This document shows positions 10,850 to 23,473 of a DNA stretch of 64,000 bases, piece after piece (position 1 is the first letter of the stretch; every line of letters starts with the position of its first letter). This DNA is from Patiria pectinifera (Eukaryota > Echinodermata > Asteroidea > Valvatida > Asterinidae). Both the position numbers and the translations under genes were made by a program. Location: the NCBI GenBank assembly GCA_029964075.1, contig CM057142.1, forward strand, positions 25,236,392 to 25,300,391. Reading direction: 5' to 3'. Below the pieces are notes generated by a model. It was not told the DNA's origin and did not search any database. It saw only the letters and a program-made list of their open reading frames with translations.

Positions 10850-13800
10850 TCAGTCCTTTGTCTTGAGTGGGCCGCCAGTCAGATGAGCCGTCAGCCAATA
10901 GATGAAGACTGGCTGGATGATGGCAATGAATAGCAGGAGATACAAGCGTCGCTTGTTGCCATGGCCAATGCTATCTTCATGGGACTCAGGCAGGATGATC
11001 AGCTTCATATTCCGGACCTGCATCAAATCATCAATTACCGCATCAAAAGACTAGCTAAACTAAACCCTCTATCAAAGTGATTTGAGACTTTGCATAGTGA
11101 GGAGTACAACTTGGGAGGTGGTTGTGGATAATCATATGGAGTGGCATTCTTGCAACAGACATGGTTCTGAGGCGAATAAGAGATGCTAACTCGATGTTTC
11201 TGTCCCGGTGCTTTGGTAATCTCCTGACAATGGTCAGAGCATATTAATTGAAACGTTGAGTTAACAGCTCTGGCTCTTCTCAGAATCACCTCGCTTTTAA
11301 GAGATGGTCTCTGCACATGGAATAAACTGTTTTGTTATATCCTGTCTAATGGCTGTATTGTATTAGAGTCCCTGCATTTCCCTGCAAGTCCATCACAAAT
11401 CTTTCAGTCACAAATCAAGTCACATGCTATTCAAATAAACTATTACAAAAGAATCCCTTGGTCCTTGTTCATCCAGTTACTTGTGACTGGCTTTATGAAA
11501 GGACTTGTGACAGGACTTGTGATGTACTCCAATACAACACTGTTTGACAGTGTCTTAGATAGTGTAATTTCTTTGGACGAAAATGGCCATTTGTCCAGTT
11601 TTAAAAAATGGCTCTTGGTTTGCTTCATATACACTGCACTGCATTATCTTGCAACAAAGAACTGAAACTCAATCTCATCTTTTGCAGGAAAGCTCACTGT
11701 AATCAAAAGGTCACATGGCAGTGATTTAATTTTTAAAAAGTTGAAAACATTTATTTTATACATTTATTGGCATCATATGACTAAACAATTGTGGATTGTT
11801 TTGACGTAGAAAATGTTTTTTAACCCCTCGGGTGCTTTGCAAAAACACCACATCCCACATCACAGCAGTCAACAATATCCCAAATCACAGCAGTCAACAA
11901 TTGTGAAATGTTCATTTTCTCACTCACCAAAAAGAACATTATTGAGACGCTGGAGTACAGGAGCGCAATGTAGTAGCCGAGGGATTGAAATAGAATACTG
12001 GCAAGAACACAAACAATCATACTGTAATGAGAGGAAAAACAAGACGGATAGAAATTATATTGTTATACCTCTTCTTGAATACTGTATTTTCATTGGCCTA
12101 AAATGATCACATGTTAAGTTTATAAACAGTCATGGCACAACAGGCAGTGTGCTATGATTATGTATTCGTACGATTCGTGTGAAACGCTTCTATCGTTGGT
12201 ACCCACGCTATTTCCACCATGTTTTCACACGTGAGTGGGAGCAGCGAACTAGCAGACGATCAGCTGTTTCGAGCACGGTACGGGACATGCATGTGAGTTG
12301 ACGTTCGATTGTCATGATTGTTGTGTTTACTGCTGTTTATTTTCATGTTTTCAACATCCAAAGAAACCAAGACAGTATAACAAAACAATTGTTTATTGTT
12401 GTAAGTTTGTATGTGTGAAGTTCAAAAAAATCTGATAAAGGAATTAACTTTAGATCACATTCATTTAAAATCATCTTGTAAACAGTGGAACAAAATATGG
12501 TTGAAGATTGAGGCTAAAATGTTGCAGTGAAATGTCTGCTCCCAGCAAGTGCACACGTTTTGGTTCCGTAGTTGTGGGGACATACACCCGTCTGTACAAA
12601 GTATTTGTGGGGACCAAAGATGCTGTGGGGACAGCAGAAAGTCCCCATAACACGGTCCTAAATTGCCTCACAATAAAACACTTCCCCATATCACAGTGAA
12701 GGCCTGCACACTACAGCTACCGCTGTATACACACGCCACACACCACTTGTACACACAGGCCACTGGCCTTGCTGGCCAAATATATCATATCGCCCTCAGG
12801 CCTAAAAGAACCAAGCAGGACCACCATGCTTCAAAACTCCATATCTAGACCAATTGCTGAAGCTTATCTGCCTTGTACTGTTGGTACAAGTAGGCCATAC
12901 TAGAAAAGTTCATGAGCGATATGAATTATTCTTTTACTTAAAAAAAACCTTATTTTAATTGGGCTTTCACATCCTAAGATCTGGAACACGCTACATGCAG
13001 AACGTCTTTTAAAAAATAGGGGTTGCTATTTGGGTTTCCTTTTTTTGACTCTCTTGCATTATTCCCTTATTCATGAAACACAACTGTCATCATTCACACA
13101 CGTGTGTGAAACTTGTCTCCCTCAATGCACATCACTCTCAACATGCATCCAGTTCATACTCCCTTTAGAACTTTCCAGTTTGTCTACCAAGAATGCACGG
13201 ACTATCTGTACTAACACGGCAACTCACCCCACATATTTGTAGCCACAGAATGCCACCAGGTCAAGCTTCCGCAGTGCTGTATGGATGTTCATTATGTACA
13301 GTGTCAGGAGTACAGCCACTATCTCAATGATCAACCAGACCAGTGCCGTACTCGCCTGCATACCTAACTGCTCTGGGCTGAATCTAAGCAAAGAACAAAA
13401 TACACACAAACAAACCAATTTGTGTCTGTTGAACTCAATCATGATATAATTTCAATTATATCATGAATTTTTTACCACACTGGCTGACAAATCTAGCAAA
13501 TTTCACTTGGTACATTGAGAATACTTCACAAAGATTATGACACACCTTCTGTGAACGAGTTTGCTACCAAGACCAGTTTGAGACCAATCTTGATGGGTCA
13601 AGACATTCCACCAACAAATTATGAATGGGGTTTATATCCCACGAACCTGTGGATTCTGATCATGCTAAGAATGTATAAAGAACAACAAAAACATACTTTC
13701 AAGTCAGTTGACTGTAGAAAAGAACTTAGTCTAACAACTAGGGCAAAAGTCTTCAGCTTACTGCTCAAACCGTGGGATCAATGACATATTGCCAACGTTG

Positions 13801-16800
13801 GCAGAATTGATAGGTTTTTGGTCAATGTTAGTGCATGACCAATAATAATTCACTTCAGTAGAACAACTTGAAATTAACAATTTTTTGATCTCCAAAAAAA
13901 TGTTTCCCTGGCTTTACTTTACAACTTACTTGTCTTGCCTTCCCAGAGCCACCCCAGCCAGAAGTATGTAGGTGACGAAGCCCATGACGGGGATATACAG
14001 GTCCGGTGCATTCACCTCATACCTAGGGGCCACTGGCTCATCCTGCTGGTTGTAGCCAATGGTCCACTCCTGTCCAGGAACGACGATGGAATCGGATATA
14101 TAAAAAGAGCAATGATTAAGTGTGCGTTTATGAGAAGACCATGCAAAATCTTGAAAAATCGACAAGGTGGGGGGTCGGCGAATTAAGTTCAAATCTTGGC
14201 CATTTGATCCCCACCTGAGACGATACCACTCGGTGGAGTAGCTCGATAAATAATCACATGGTGGCCGAGTACGGGGCACCGACAATTTTGAGCAAAAAAG
14301 GTGACTTCCGGGGTAGTAAATTTGTGTTGTTTCTGGTGTAAAGTTATAGCCTCGTGTATTCCCTTAAACTAAATCGTTTACTGTCGACTTACATATCAAA
14401 ATAAAGGATTTAATCTCCTCTAAACGATGAAATATAAATCTTTGATATGCAAGCATTCACTGCGGAGATATAGGCATAAGAAAAACACGTATCAGCTCTA
14501 TTACGAAATGAAGTCATTTACGCGGTAAACCATAACTTAATTAATGCAGGGCTGAGAGTCAACAAACTTGGAGGAAATATAGTTCAGATATCCGACTACA
14601 ATAATAAAAAATAAAAAAACTGTCAGCTCTTCCTGTTTTTGTTTGCTCACGGTCAACAAAGTTGAAAAATTCCTATTTTTCAAGACCAAACCTACATAGC
14701 CCCCTAGACAGTTCCGAGTGCAATTGGTTGCCTTTAATTGACATTTTGCTGGAATTGTTGTAAGAGCGTAACAAAATCTACATTTTGCAGACTTCACCTA
14801 TTGGGTGGGTGGGTGAGTGGGCTACCTTTGGTGGTGCGCACTGATCCGATAGGAGGGGAACGTCCTGTTGCCGCCCACCCAGTTAGCGCACGGTATCGAA
14901 AGAGGGCGCCCTCGCATAACATCACCGTCAAAATGGCTGCCATGGACACTCTGTCTGTGCGGCAGCAATGTGATTTTAGTAATTTTGAGTATTGCAAAGC
15001 CATCAAATGTGGTGTAAATCCCTCTTATCCGCGCGAACTAAATACAGTGCAACTTAATCGATGCACAAAAAACATACGGAGCCATTTGCAGAAGTGGAAA
15101 GTCGCTGCATATGGTGTGAATGTCGAGTGCATGGAAACTGATCATGCTGATCCTCCTGCGATGTGGTTTGTTCGACGTCGATGCATACACTGATAAGACA
15201 ATATGTCCAGCGCATAGATACAAGTTAGGGTTGAGTTGGACACCATCAAGGAAATGTTGTCATCTACTCCATAAAGTGAAAGGCAAACCCCATTCCGTAG
15301 TGGGAATAAAGCAACGTTGGAACAGGTAAGACTAAGATTAAGAAGACAGAAATCAAACAAAAACACATTTCTGAAATGAATCAATCATGGTCATGGTCCA
15401 TTTCTGATTTTGTTTCTGGGAAGGTCATATCAATTAAATCCCTTATCATGCAGTTGACTTGGGACCAGTGAAATGTATTATTGTATTGTGTGAAAAATTA
15501 ATACTGGTTGTCACAGCTCTGGACCACACATATGGTTTTCGGCAGTGGACACATGGTGGATATTTTGATTTTTTTTTTATATAAAGAAAGTTGGAGCTGC
15601 ACTGAACATGCGCAGTTTGGGGAATAAAACAAATATTTGTTTTGCACTTACATTGTTGTTTTGACTTTTATTCACGAGATGTGACTCATCAGACCATTTA
15701 CAAGAAAAATTTCAGATTTGTTTTCCCTTTTATACAAATCCTCCAGCGCCAGCCACATCAGAAAATGAAAAAGTAATAATTGTAAATAAATACAGTCGAT
15801 CTAAAATAATAAAAGAAGATCTTTTTTTTTTGGGGGGGGAATTTTTGACATTGGTTTTGTTCAAGGGAGCTATTGCTCAATATTGTTGGCTACATACGCC
15901 CCGCTTTATATCTTTTACGTTTAAAAAATATTAAGCCTGCTGCGGCCTTAACACTTTGTTAATTCTCACTGTTCATATGACTTTCAGGTATCTGTAGAGG
16001 TTGTCTATCTAAGCACAAACAAGCAGTTACGCACCAGACAGCGGAACAATTACCACCTAGCGATGTGCTCTCTAAGGAACAAGAAGAGCAGCAGTGTACA
16101 ATCAGTGATTTCACATCGCCGGCTGGTGTACCATCTCTCCAACCCACCGACACAGAGTGCACTTCAGTTCATGAGGTAATGAGAGTGAACTAAGAGTGGA
16201 CCTTGACATATTGCATATCATTTATCACAGATGAATTGTAAGTACTCTTCTTTGAGTACATAAATTTGTATTTCAACCCTGCTATATGTAGCAGGCATCT
16301 CACTGTTTTTATTTTCCTCATGATTATTTCTAGCATACATTTGAGTCCTCATCAACTGATGGAGATATTACACAGGATGTAGGTGCACTTGACTCTTCTT
16401 GGGCTCCAACCCCCGACCAAAGAACGTGGAGCTGCAATCCCTGAACACTTTCCTCACTCAGGGTGGAATGTCTGCTGTTGATGGGCAGCTTCGTCTGTCA
16501 TTAGAAGAAGCATCTGATAGCACCATCCGTTATTATAGAAGGAAGGCAAAGGAAGCCTTTGGTTTAGTTCTTCATTGTTTAGCACCAGGTCAAGAAGATG
16601 GGCTCATGAAGAATTGAAGATTACCATCGGTGAAACAACTGCTGAATCATCACAAAGTAGTCAAGATTTTGATAGTAGTACCCGTTTTCATTTTTTTTTA
16701 TTGCATCCTTTTTTATCAACATTTTTGCATTAGTGGTTCCAGGTTCTCTTCCTTTATGTATTTTGTGTTTAAACAAAGGGTTATCATGGCTTGTTATTGG

Positions 16801-19800
16801 AAGACAGTGACTGTTCTTGTTTTTTAATGTTAATTTAAGAAGGAAAACGATTTTCTTGATTTATATTCAATTGTTTTTTCGAGTTTGATCGTTAGGTTGT
16901 TCCATGTGTTATTCTATTTTGATACTGTGTAGGTTCAGTTTTCTTCTTTCAACTTCCATTTAAGTTTAAAGTTTAAAGTTCAATTTAGTTTTGTACAGTT
17001 GACTCTCGTTATAGCAAGGTCGGTGAGACCGCCCAAACTACCTCTTTAAACAGAAATGTTGCTTTAAAAGGACAGCGAAACAAAGAGACACAAAGAGAAC
17101 TAGAGATTTGAGACCTCAGAATTTGCTCTTTATAAGCAGAAGTAGGACATCTTTATAAAAGTGCTCTTTATAACAAAAGTCGACTGTAGTACTACCATTT
17201 TACCTATTTGGTTGTGTGGATAACAGGTTTAAGGTTTGGGAAAAAGTTAATTTGGATCCTTTTTGATTATTGGTTTTTTTGAATGGTTTTCTTCAAATTT
17301 TGGTAGGTAAAATAAATCATTCTTTTTTTGTTGTCATTCTAAAAATTTGTTTGTCATTGTTTCTATTTATTCAAATTCCTCTCTACTTGTTCCTACCCCA
17401 TCTAGGTCTATCTCATTTTTGACAGCGAGTACCCCAACATTGAGCGTTTTTCTCATTCAATTTATTATTGTCCAAGTTTATTAATTTTCCGGGTTACATT
17501 AACAAGCCACAAAATAACAGAATTGTCATCCAAGCCTCATCATTCTCACATTTGGTGCACGATATGTGGCAGGGTGTACCCCCCCCCCCCACCCCACCCC
17601 CATTGTGTCTTCATTGTGTTCTGGTAATCTCAGGATTTCTTTAGATGATTATTGGGGGATACTTCTGTTAACAAAAAGACAAGTGTGTGTTGAGTATAGG
17701 AACATTTGTGGGGACTCCCTCTGCCACAAATCGGGCAGGGTATACATTCCATCCTGGACTCTGAAAGGTGGCGGCCATATTGATTTAAGATGAACCCAAC
17801 CCCCCCCCTCCCCTAAAAATGGGATTAATTAAGGGATTATAGCACCCCTAATGGCGTCTCCAGTATTAAAATAGGTTTTAATTTTATTGATCATGAAAAA
17901 ATATACACGTTTGCCAATTTTCATAACATTTCAAGCAAAAAAGTCAAAAATTATGTGAAAAATTCATTTTTTTGACCAAAAAGGTGCCCAAAAAAACGCC
18001 CTCTATGAAAGATTTTTAAAAACATTTTGACGTCATTATTTACAAATTGGAAAAATTAAATTTGGTGGCAAATTTCATGAAAATTGGTTGTCGACTTTAG
18101 AAAATACAGGAAAGGGGGGGGGCACTGTATGCCCCTCCCCCGTCCCTTTACTACCGAAATATAGGGGTAAAACAGGCTCCTGCCATTTCATACTAAAAAC
18201 TGCTGACAATTTTTTTATTCTTGATACTTAAAGACCATGATAAGAACTCTCTTTCACCCGAGTGTCATTGTTCAAAGACCTGCACTAATGACGCTACAGC
18301 GACTTAAAGATCGCTATTTCTATGACTCAACTTTGGGGGTACTCTTAGTGCCGCTCCCTCTTAAGGGCAATTTTTTTTCTAAATTTTGAGTTCCTGGTTT
18401 AGGTCAGGATACAACCTCAAGACCATGCAAATTTCATTTCTCTGCTGCTTTCCCCTGTTGAGCAGCAAGCCCCCAAGCCCCAAAATCATAAAAATCACCA
18501 TTTTTCACTAATAAAAACACATTTTTGGCTCTTTTTTCTGCTACGGAGGTCAGATTGGCCAAATATTTTGTACAACCTCAAGGCTACCTATGACCCACCT
18601 ACCCCCCAAATTTTAACCAAATCCGCCGACCCCCACCTTGTCACGGTCTGCATGGTCCTCTCGTGGACATACTCTTAACCTCATCATCTCCAACTGTGGG
18701 CTCCGTGCGCGAACAAGAGAGGGCGCTTTTTAACCATATTCAAGAGCCCCGTGAACAGGAAGCACTGCATGCGCGTACTGGTTCACACACGTATAACGCA
18801 AAGTACGCACAACTTATTTTGTTCTGAATGTGCACAAAGCCATAGCGTGTTTGCATGAGTGTTCAGTGTTGTCGGCAATGTGTTCGAATATCTCTCCCAG
18901 TGATCTTTGCCAACTCTCCTTTTCTTACCATACTGATTATGATAATGTGATTACGATAAATGATAAATTTATCAACAAATGTTGCATGTTTTGTCTTATG
19001 CGCAGTGATAAATGTCAAAGTGTTAGTATTTTATCAGATTTTCCATGGACAAATCTTACTGCCGGCTAGAAATAGCAAAGTCGTCTATGAGAAATAGAGC
19101 TTGAATGCCAGGCCTGCTTCACCGCAGGTATTCTCAGCATGTTAACTGTTAGCACTGACTCAATGTGGTATGCAGTCTGCTTACCGTATGTGTGAAGGGA
19201 CAGAGAAGTATGGCCAGCTTCTTAGCCACATACGTTGTGTCCACTGCAAAGTAGTATTTCAACTTACTCAATGACATGAATCTGTCAATCTGTAAGCAAA
19301 ATGACAATAGTTCAAGATCAAGATTAAGATTACAGTTTCTATAGTCACTACATATGCAGACAAGCTGATTTAATAAGGTTTTCAATGAAAAAAAAAAACC
19401 TTTTACTTCCGCAAGTTTAAAAAGGATTTGAATTTGAAGGGCATCTTTTATGAGATCAACTAAAACGATGACAATTTAGGAGTGTTGTTAAGAAAATTTA
19501 GTCACTGAAATACATACACAACATAGATATTCATGCTAGAACCTGTTAAGAAAAAAAAGACAGACATTTTTGTATCAGAGTTGGGGAAATATCTGGGTTG
19601 GGAAAATTCCACCTATGGCACTGGCCGCACTGCCATTCAAGTCTACAAGTCTACATCAAATGCTGGCAGACTGAATCGCATTCCCAGAGTGACGAGGGGG
19701 AAGACTGGTTACCATACCTGTTTCTCCATAACATCTTTGCCGTGGTCCGCCAGACTGGCACCATACTGCATGGCCATGTTGGCCATAGGGTCATTCATTA

Positions 19801-22800
19801 TCTGCTGACCAGGAAACATCATCCCTTGCTGTTGCTGGGGCTGACCATATGACCCCTGACCCTGGAAAGTGCCCCCGGGCCCAGGTTGCCCTGGCCCCAT
19901 GTTACTGGTATCGTCAAAGAGAGGGGTAGGTCCATCATGGCCCTTGGTTCGCTGTGGTCTTCTGTGATGTCCTTGTGCTTGTTGACTCGCTGCAAAACAA
20001 TTACACAGGCACCAGAATTTATATTGGTACATGATGTGCAGGTCAGCACATCCCTCGATGCATATAAATCACAGCCCCCTCCCCCCCAAAAACAAATTGT
20101 AGTAATTTCACAGATTCAGGATTGAAGAGCCTATCCATCATGACCTTACATGAGGCTTGACGTCCCAATCTTGTTGAAGAACTTGTAGATATACATATTT
20201 AAGATGTTTGTGGTTCATTTATTGTACAGTAATGATTTTGGGAGGATTTGGGAACCTTCCTAGAAAACTGCACAAGAATTAGGGTTTAGACTTGAGGTAA
20301 TACCCCTGACCATCGCGCCAAGAGCAAATATTTCAATTTGTCAGGATTATTACATTAAAACTGATATTCAGAGACATCAAACAAAGATTTAAGCCAAAGC
20401 TTTTCGGAGACACTGCTTGGGTCAACAAATCTTTCCTTTGGTTAAAAACACATTTTAATTATGCTCGGAGATTGAATATAAAACACTCACTTGAACATAA
20501 TAGACCCACTTCCTGTGTGTCATATCATGACTGAAACTGAACAAGATCTTGACAAAACAAGGGCATTCTAAAACGTGTCTGCATGGGAATTTTGGGGGGG
20601 TAAAACTCAGCGAGAGGATGGTCTTTTTGCTATTTTAAGTCCTCCTCTCATTTACTTTTCCTGAGTCCAGTGGTTACTTTTATTGGCCACAATTTGCCTA
20701 GTAAAAGTGACCACGTCACCTTTCTAGAAATGAAAAGTCCTGTGTGGGCAGTGCCAGCAAACGAAAGCTGTACAATGTACATCCGGGCACAGCACGACGA
20801 AGGTCACACCACACGGGCACACTGTACACAGGCCAGAGGTGGCAGCAAGTCATTTTTTGCAAGTCCAAGTCAAGTCACAAGTCATTGTTTGCAAGTCCAA
20901 GTCAAGTCGCAAGCCATTAGGTCCAGTCACAAGTCAAGTCACAAGTCATTAGGTCCAGTCACAAGTCAAGTCACAAGTCATTTGGTCTAAAAACAAGTCA
21001 AGTCACTAGTATCTTTGTCCAAGAACACGTCAAGTTGCACATTATTTTGTCCAGCTGTAATAAGCTAAAAGAATTAACCTGGCGTGAACTTACGAGTTAT
21101 TTTGAACATGCCTCCTTAATTCCCCTTTTTCAATGTGTTGCAATTACTATTCTTGTAGTTTATTACCTGTCGGATATTAGCCCTTGGTATACTTTAATAA
21201 ATTTATTTTACATTGTAGAAATAAATGTTGAGATGACCGTGAAAAAAAGACTTCCTCACTCGATTACATGTATACTAACACTTTATTGTTCAATTTTCAT
21301 GTATACTAAACGCCTACCAATGGGTTAGGCTATCCGGTATTTTACATGCAATTGAAAAAGGCCTGCTTTCTTTTCATGAAAGTTTCCTTTCAGAGTTTGT
21401 TCAACCAATACATTAAGCAAGAGACAATTGGTCATTGAAAACTGTAGTTTGTTGTGACAGTCTTATTGAACATTTTTTAAACTAGTGGGAACTATTCATT
21501 TTACTGGATTCAGTCACTGAGGTCTATTTTCTGGAATGAAAAAGCTAATTAAAAGTATAATAGCTTAATTAAAGTGTATTGGGTCGCTCGAGTAGCGTCT
21601 GACTTGGGTTGGTAACAAGTCATTTTTTGCAATCCCAAGTCAAGTCACAAGTCATTGTTTGCAAGTCCAAGTCAAGTCACAAGTCAAAGCTGGTATTTAC
21701 AAGTCAAGTCACAAGTCACAAAGATAGCGACTCGAGTCCGACTCGAGTCCAAGTCACATGACTCGAGTCAGCAACTCTGACACAGGCACACTGCCAATAC
21801 GCAGGCAAGTCTTCAGCTAGCATTTCAATCGTTTCTGAATGCACTACCTTCGATCGGATTTGTGTACATTTTTCAGGAAAGTATTAGTAGGTACTATTAG
21901 GGACACCATTATAAACTTGAAGCCCCCTTAATCCTTAGTAACAAGACATTATTGATTATTCACTGATATTAGCAAACAACATTCCATAACATGTCATGTT
22001 ACACAAATATTGAGGGCACAGGACAGTCGATGGCACAGGCATGTCTATTGTCTGTGCCCAGCTTGGTTACTTTTGCCAACATCCAAGTCCAAAGCACAAG
22101 TGCAGACACTGGTAACATTTTTACCCTGGCTTCCCATTTTTACCGCCTTGGACATGTTTGAAAAATCTCACACACAAAAATAGTCCAAAGCAAACACAGG
22201 CTTAGTCATGACTTCATCAACACCATAAAACTAGTCACTATAACAGGTAAACACCATGCCAAACAACATCAAATTATGAATACATAGTCATGACCACTGA
22301 TGACAGCCACAGTGCTTCGGTTGTGCAACATGTGGTATAAAAATGTGTGGGCATGGTGGGGCGCCATAAAAACTGACAGAAAAGACATTTAAACAAATCA
22401 ATATATATTTAAGAAAGAATATACAAATACAATTTAAACATAACAAGCAAGTTCACAGGACCGTCATGATAAACTTAATTAAATAAAGGGGTCAACTCCA
22501 TGAATGTCTAGTCCGAGTAACTACATGAAGTAGGACTCTACGGATCGCTTTTGTAACATTTAGACATGGTCAACTCTACCATGTCTACGGACCGCTTTTT
22601 TTAACATTCGGACATGGTCGCTCGGACATGGTCGCTCGACCATGTCCAAATGTTAAAAAAGCGATTTGTTGAGTCCTAGTAACTTGGACTAATGAATGTC
22701 CAAATATAGGTTAATATCCCCCCCCCCCAAAAAAAATAAGCTAGTTTACTTTTTTGGCAGTGGATATTTTGCTGTGACCAGCAATATAGGCCGAGGGCCT

Positions 22801-23473
22801 ACCTCCTAACGCTATTTTGCCGTGAGTGTGCTGTGTTTGGCTGTTTCGATGTGAAACTGAAAGGTATGTTTATTTATGACTGTAATGAGAAAAGAAATTG
22901 ACGTCATGCTACTGTTGTTATTATTATAGTCACTTTACGTTACTTACGGTGCATTAAAATGTTAAGATGTTACAGTAGGTCTACCGGAAAGAACGTAGCT
23001 TTTGTAGGCCTAAAGTAGGCCTAACACTTCTTTGGCTGTGTATGCGTACGTATGTACGTATGTGTATACAAAGTCTACGGAGAATCGAGTGCATTTTCCA
23101 AGTATTTTTTAACAAAATTGGAAATGTTTCTCAGTCGCAGATTCACGTCTTTTCAACATTTTTGCAAAGACTGACCTTCACTGAGATAACATGATGAAAA
23201 AAAGAGTGGCGTGAGCCGGAGGATGACGGTCACGGCAAAATAATCCACTGCCTTCTTTTTAATCATGCATGAACAACGAGCAAGCAACAGATATAGATGA
23301 ACACGTCAACATGTAGCCCCCACTCCGCGGCCACACTAGTGGGGCTAGTCAACATGCAATGCAATACAGCTGACACTGCAGGATACTACGAACAGCATGC
23401 GAGCATTCTGCACACCTAAATAAGATAATTGTAACATACACTTACGATGCCTGAATCCAGCTGGGTGGTCCAT
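10850..23473 (-). CDS. YIF1: YIF1 (Yip1-interacting factor), complete seven-exon gene
   Basis: Coding exons: 23473-23446, 19989-19718, 19289-19185, 14069-13930, 13383-13228, 12021-11928, 11017-10850. All have GT-AG introns and matching phases, giving 320 residues. The protein is a multi-pass membrane partner of YIP1 in ER-Golgi vesicle traffic. Its cytosolic N-terminus is Gly/Gln/Pro-rich with PLFDDTS (residues 32-38) and [15 protein letters not shown]. The YIF1 core follows: [18 protein letters not shown] (109-126), [19 protein letters not shown] (156-174, first membrane segment), [13 protein letters not shown] ending at 234, and a C-terminus ending in IYWLTAHL and a short tail. About five membrane segments lie between 156 and 312. 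Human YIF1A/B match in order and length (293-314 aa). The start MDHPAGFRH sits in a 28-bp exon, as expected for a short N-terminal exon. No frameshift was found. Confidence 0.93.
12897..13066. mobile_element. Half copy of the TA-flanked 46.9-kb element, in a YIF1 intron
   Basis: GAAAAGTTCATGAGCGATATGAAT..., ATTGGGCTTTCA and CTACATGCAGAAC match the right half of the element at 46914-47306 in the same order. The left half is missing. Confidence 0.6.
13439..13466. repeat. Small perfect palindrome (13-bp arms)
   Basis: TCATGATATAATT / AATTATATCATGA with a 2-nt loop, 55 bp upstream (gene sense) of a YIF1 exon acceptor. Purely AT-rich. Confidence 0.6.
14932..16617 (+). pseudogene. Broken copy of an unidentified cysteine-rich gene, antisense within a YIF1 intron
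   Basis: Three exon-like blocks. Block 1 (14932-15325) starts AAAATGGCTGCCATGG and encodes a 5' frame ([18 protein letters not shown]...). It then continues in a shifted frame with [30 protein letters not shown], and ends at donor AG|GTAAGA. Block 2 (15988-16175) follows a TTTCAG acceptor and reads [17 protein letters not shown]..., ending at GAG|GTAATG. Block 3 (16334-16617) follows TTTCTAG, joins block 2 in phase 0, then shifts frame before [14 protein letters not shown] and [14 protein letters not shown]...LAPGQED. Frame changes inside blocks 1 and 3, and a mismatched phase between 1 and 2, argue for a decayed gene; an intact gene with unusual splicing is less likely. Paired cysteines (CPAHR, CCHLLH, CRGC) suggest zinc binding. 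It resembles uncharacterised multi-copy invertebrate proteins, but I cannot name the family. Confidence 0.5.
16996..17186. mobile_element. Tigger/pogo-like MITE with TA target duplication
   Basis: The left end CAGTTGACTCTCGTTATA and right end TATAACAAAAGTCGACTG form about 18-bp imperfect TIRs. TA directly flanks both sides (16994-16995 and 17187-17188). CAG ends and a TA target fit the Tc1/mariner-pogo group. 191 bp, no ORF. Confidence 0.7.
17190..19184. other. Intronic stretch of YIF1; repeat-like, no exon
   Basis: Mixed low-complexity and C-runs at 17578-17600 and 17800-17812. Two related segments around 18408-18600 share AGGTCAG...ACAACCTCAAG, an internal duplication. No coding similarity was seen. 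Confidence 0.4.
20837..21782. repeat. AAGTCAAGTCACAAGTCA-type dispersed repeat, long copy
   Basis: Both flanks of a 540-bp AT-rich core consist of short tandem variants of CAAGTCAAGTCACAAGTCAT. The right flank ends in GACTCGAGTCCGACTCGAGT. The left flank (20848-20905) and right flank (21610-21668) are near-identical direct repeats. A second copy is at 41556-41995. No ORF. Confidence 0.65.
22509..22691. mobile_element. Mutator-like MITE, copy 1, with 9-bp target duplication
   Basis: The ends TAGTCCGAGTAACT and (inverted) TAGTCCAAGTTACT enclose repeated GGACATGGT and AACATTTGGACATGG hairpin sequences. ATGAATGTC is present immediately outside both ends (22500-22508 and 22692-22700), a perfect 9-bp duplication. 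Confidence 0.75.
23085..23230. repeat. Inverted relative of the element at 25513-25844
   Basis: The reverse complement reads TGAAGGTCAGTCTTTGCAAA, CTGAGAAACATTTCCAATTT and CCGTAGACTTTGTATAC. These match 25698-25806 in order. Its outer ends were not resolved. Confidence 0.6.

Noticed and set aside
14150..14290. Possible tRNA (AGTTCAAATC B-box-like, CCACTCGGTGG)
   Set aside because: No A box at proper spacing and no acceptor-stem pairing.
20837..21782. Direct repeats considered as long terminal repeats of a retrotransposon
   Set aside because: The flanks are short degenerate tandem repeats, with no TG...CA ends, primer-binding site or polymerase ORF.
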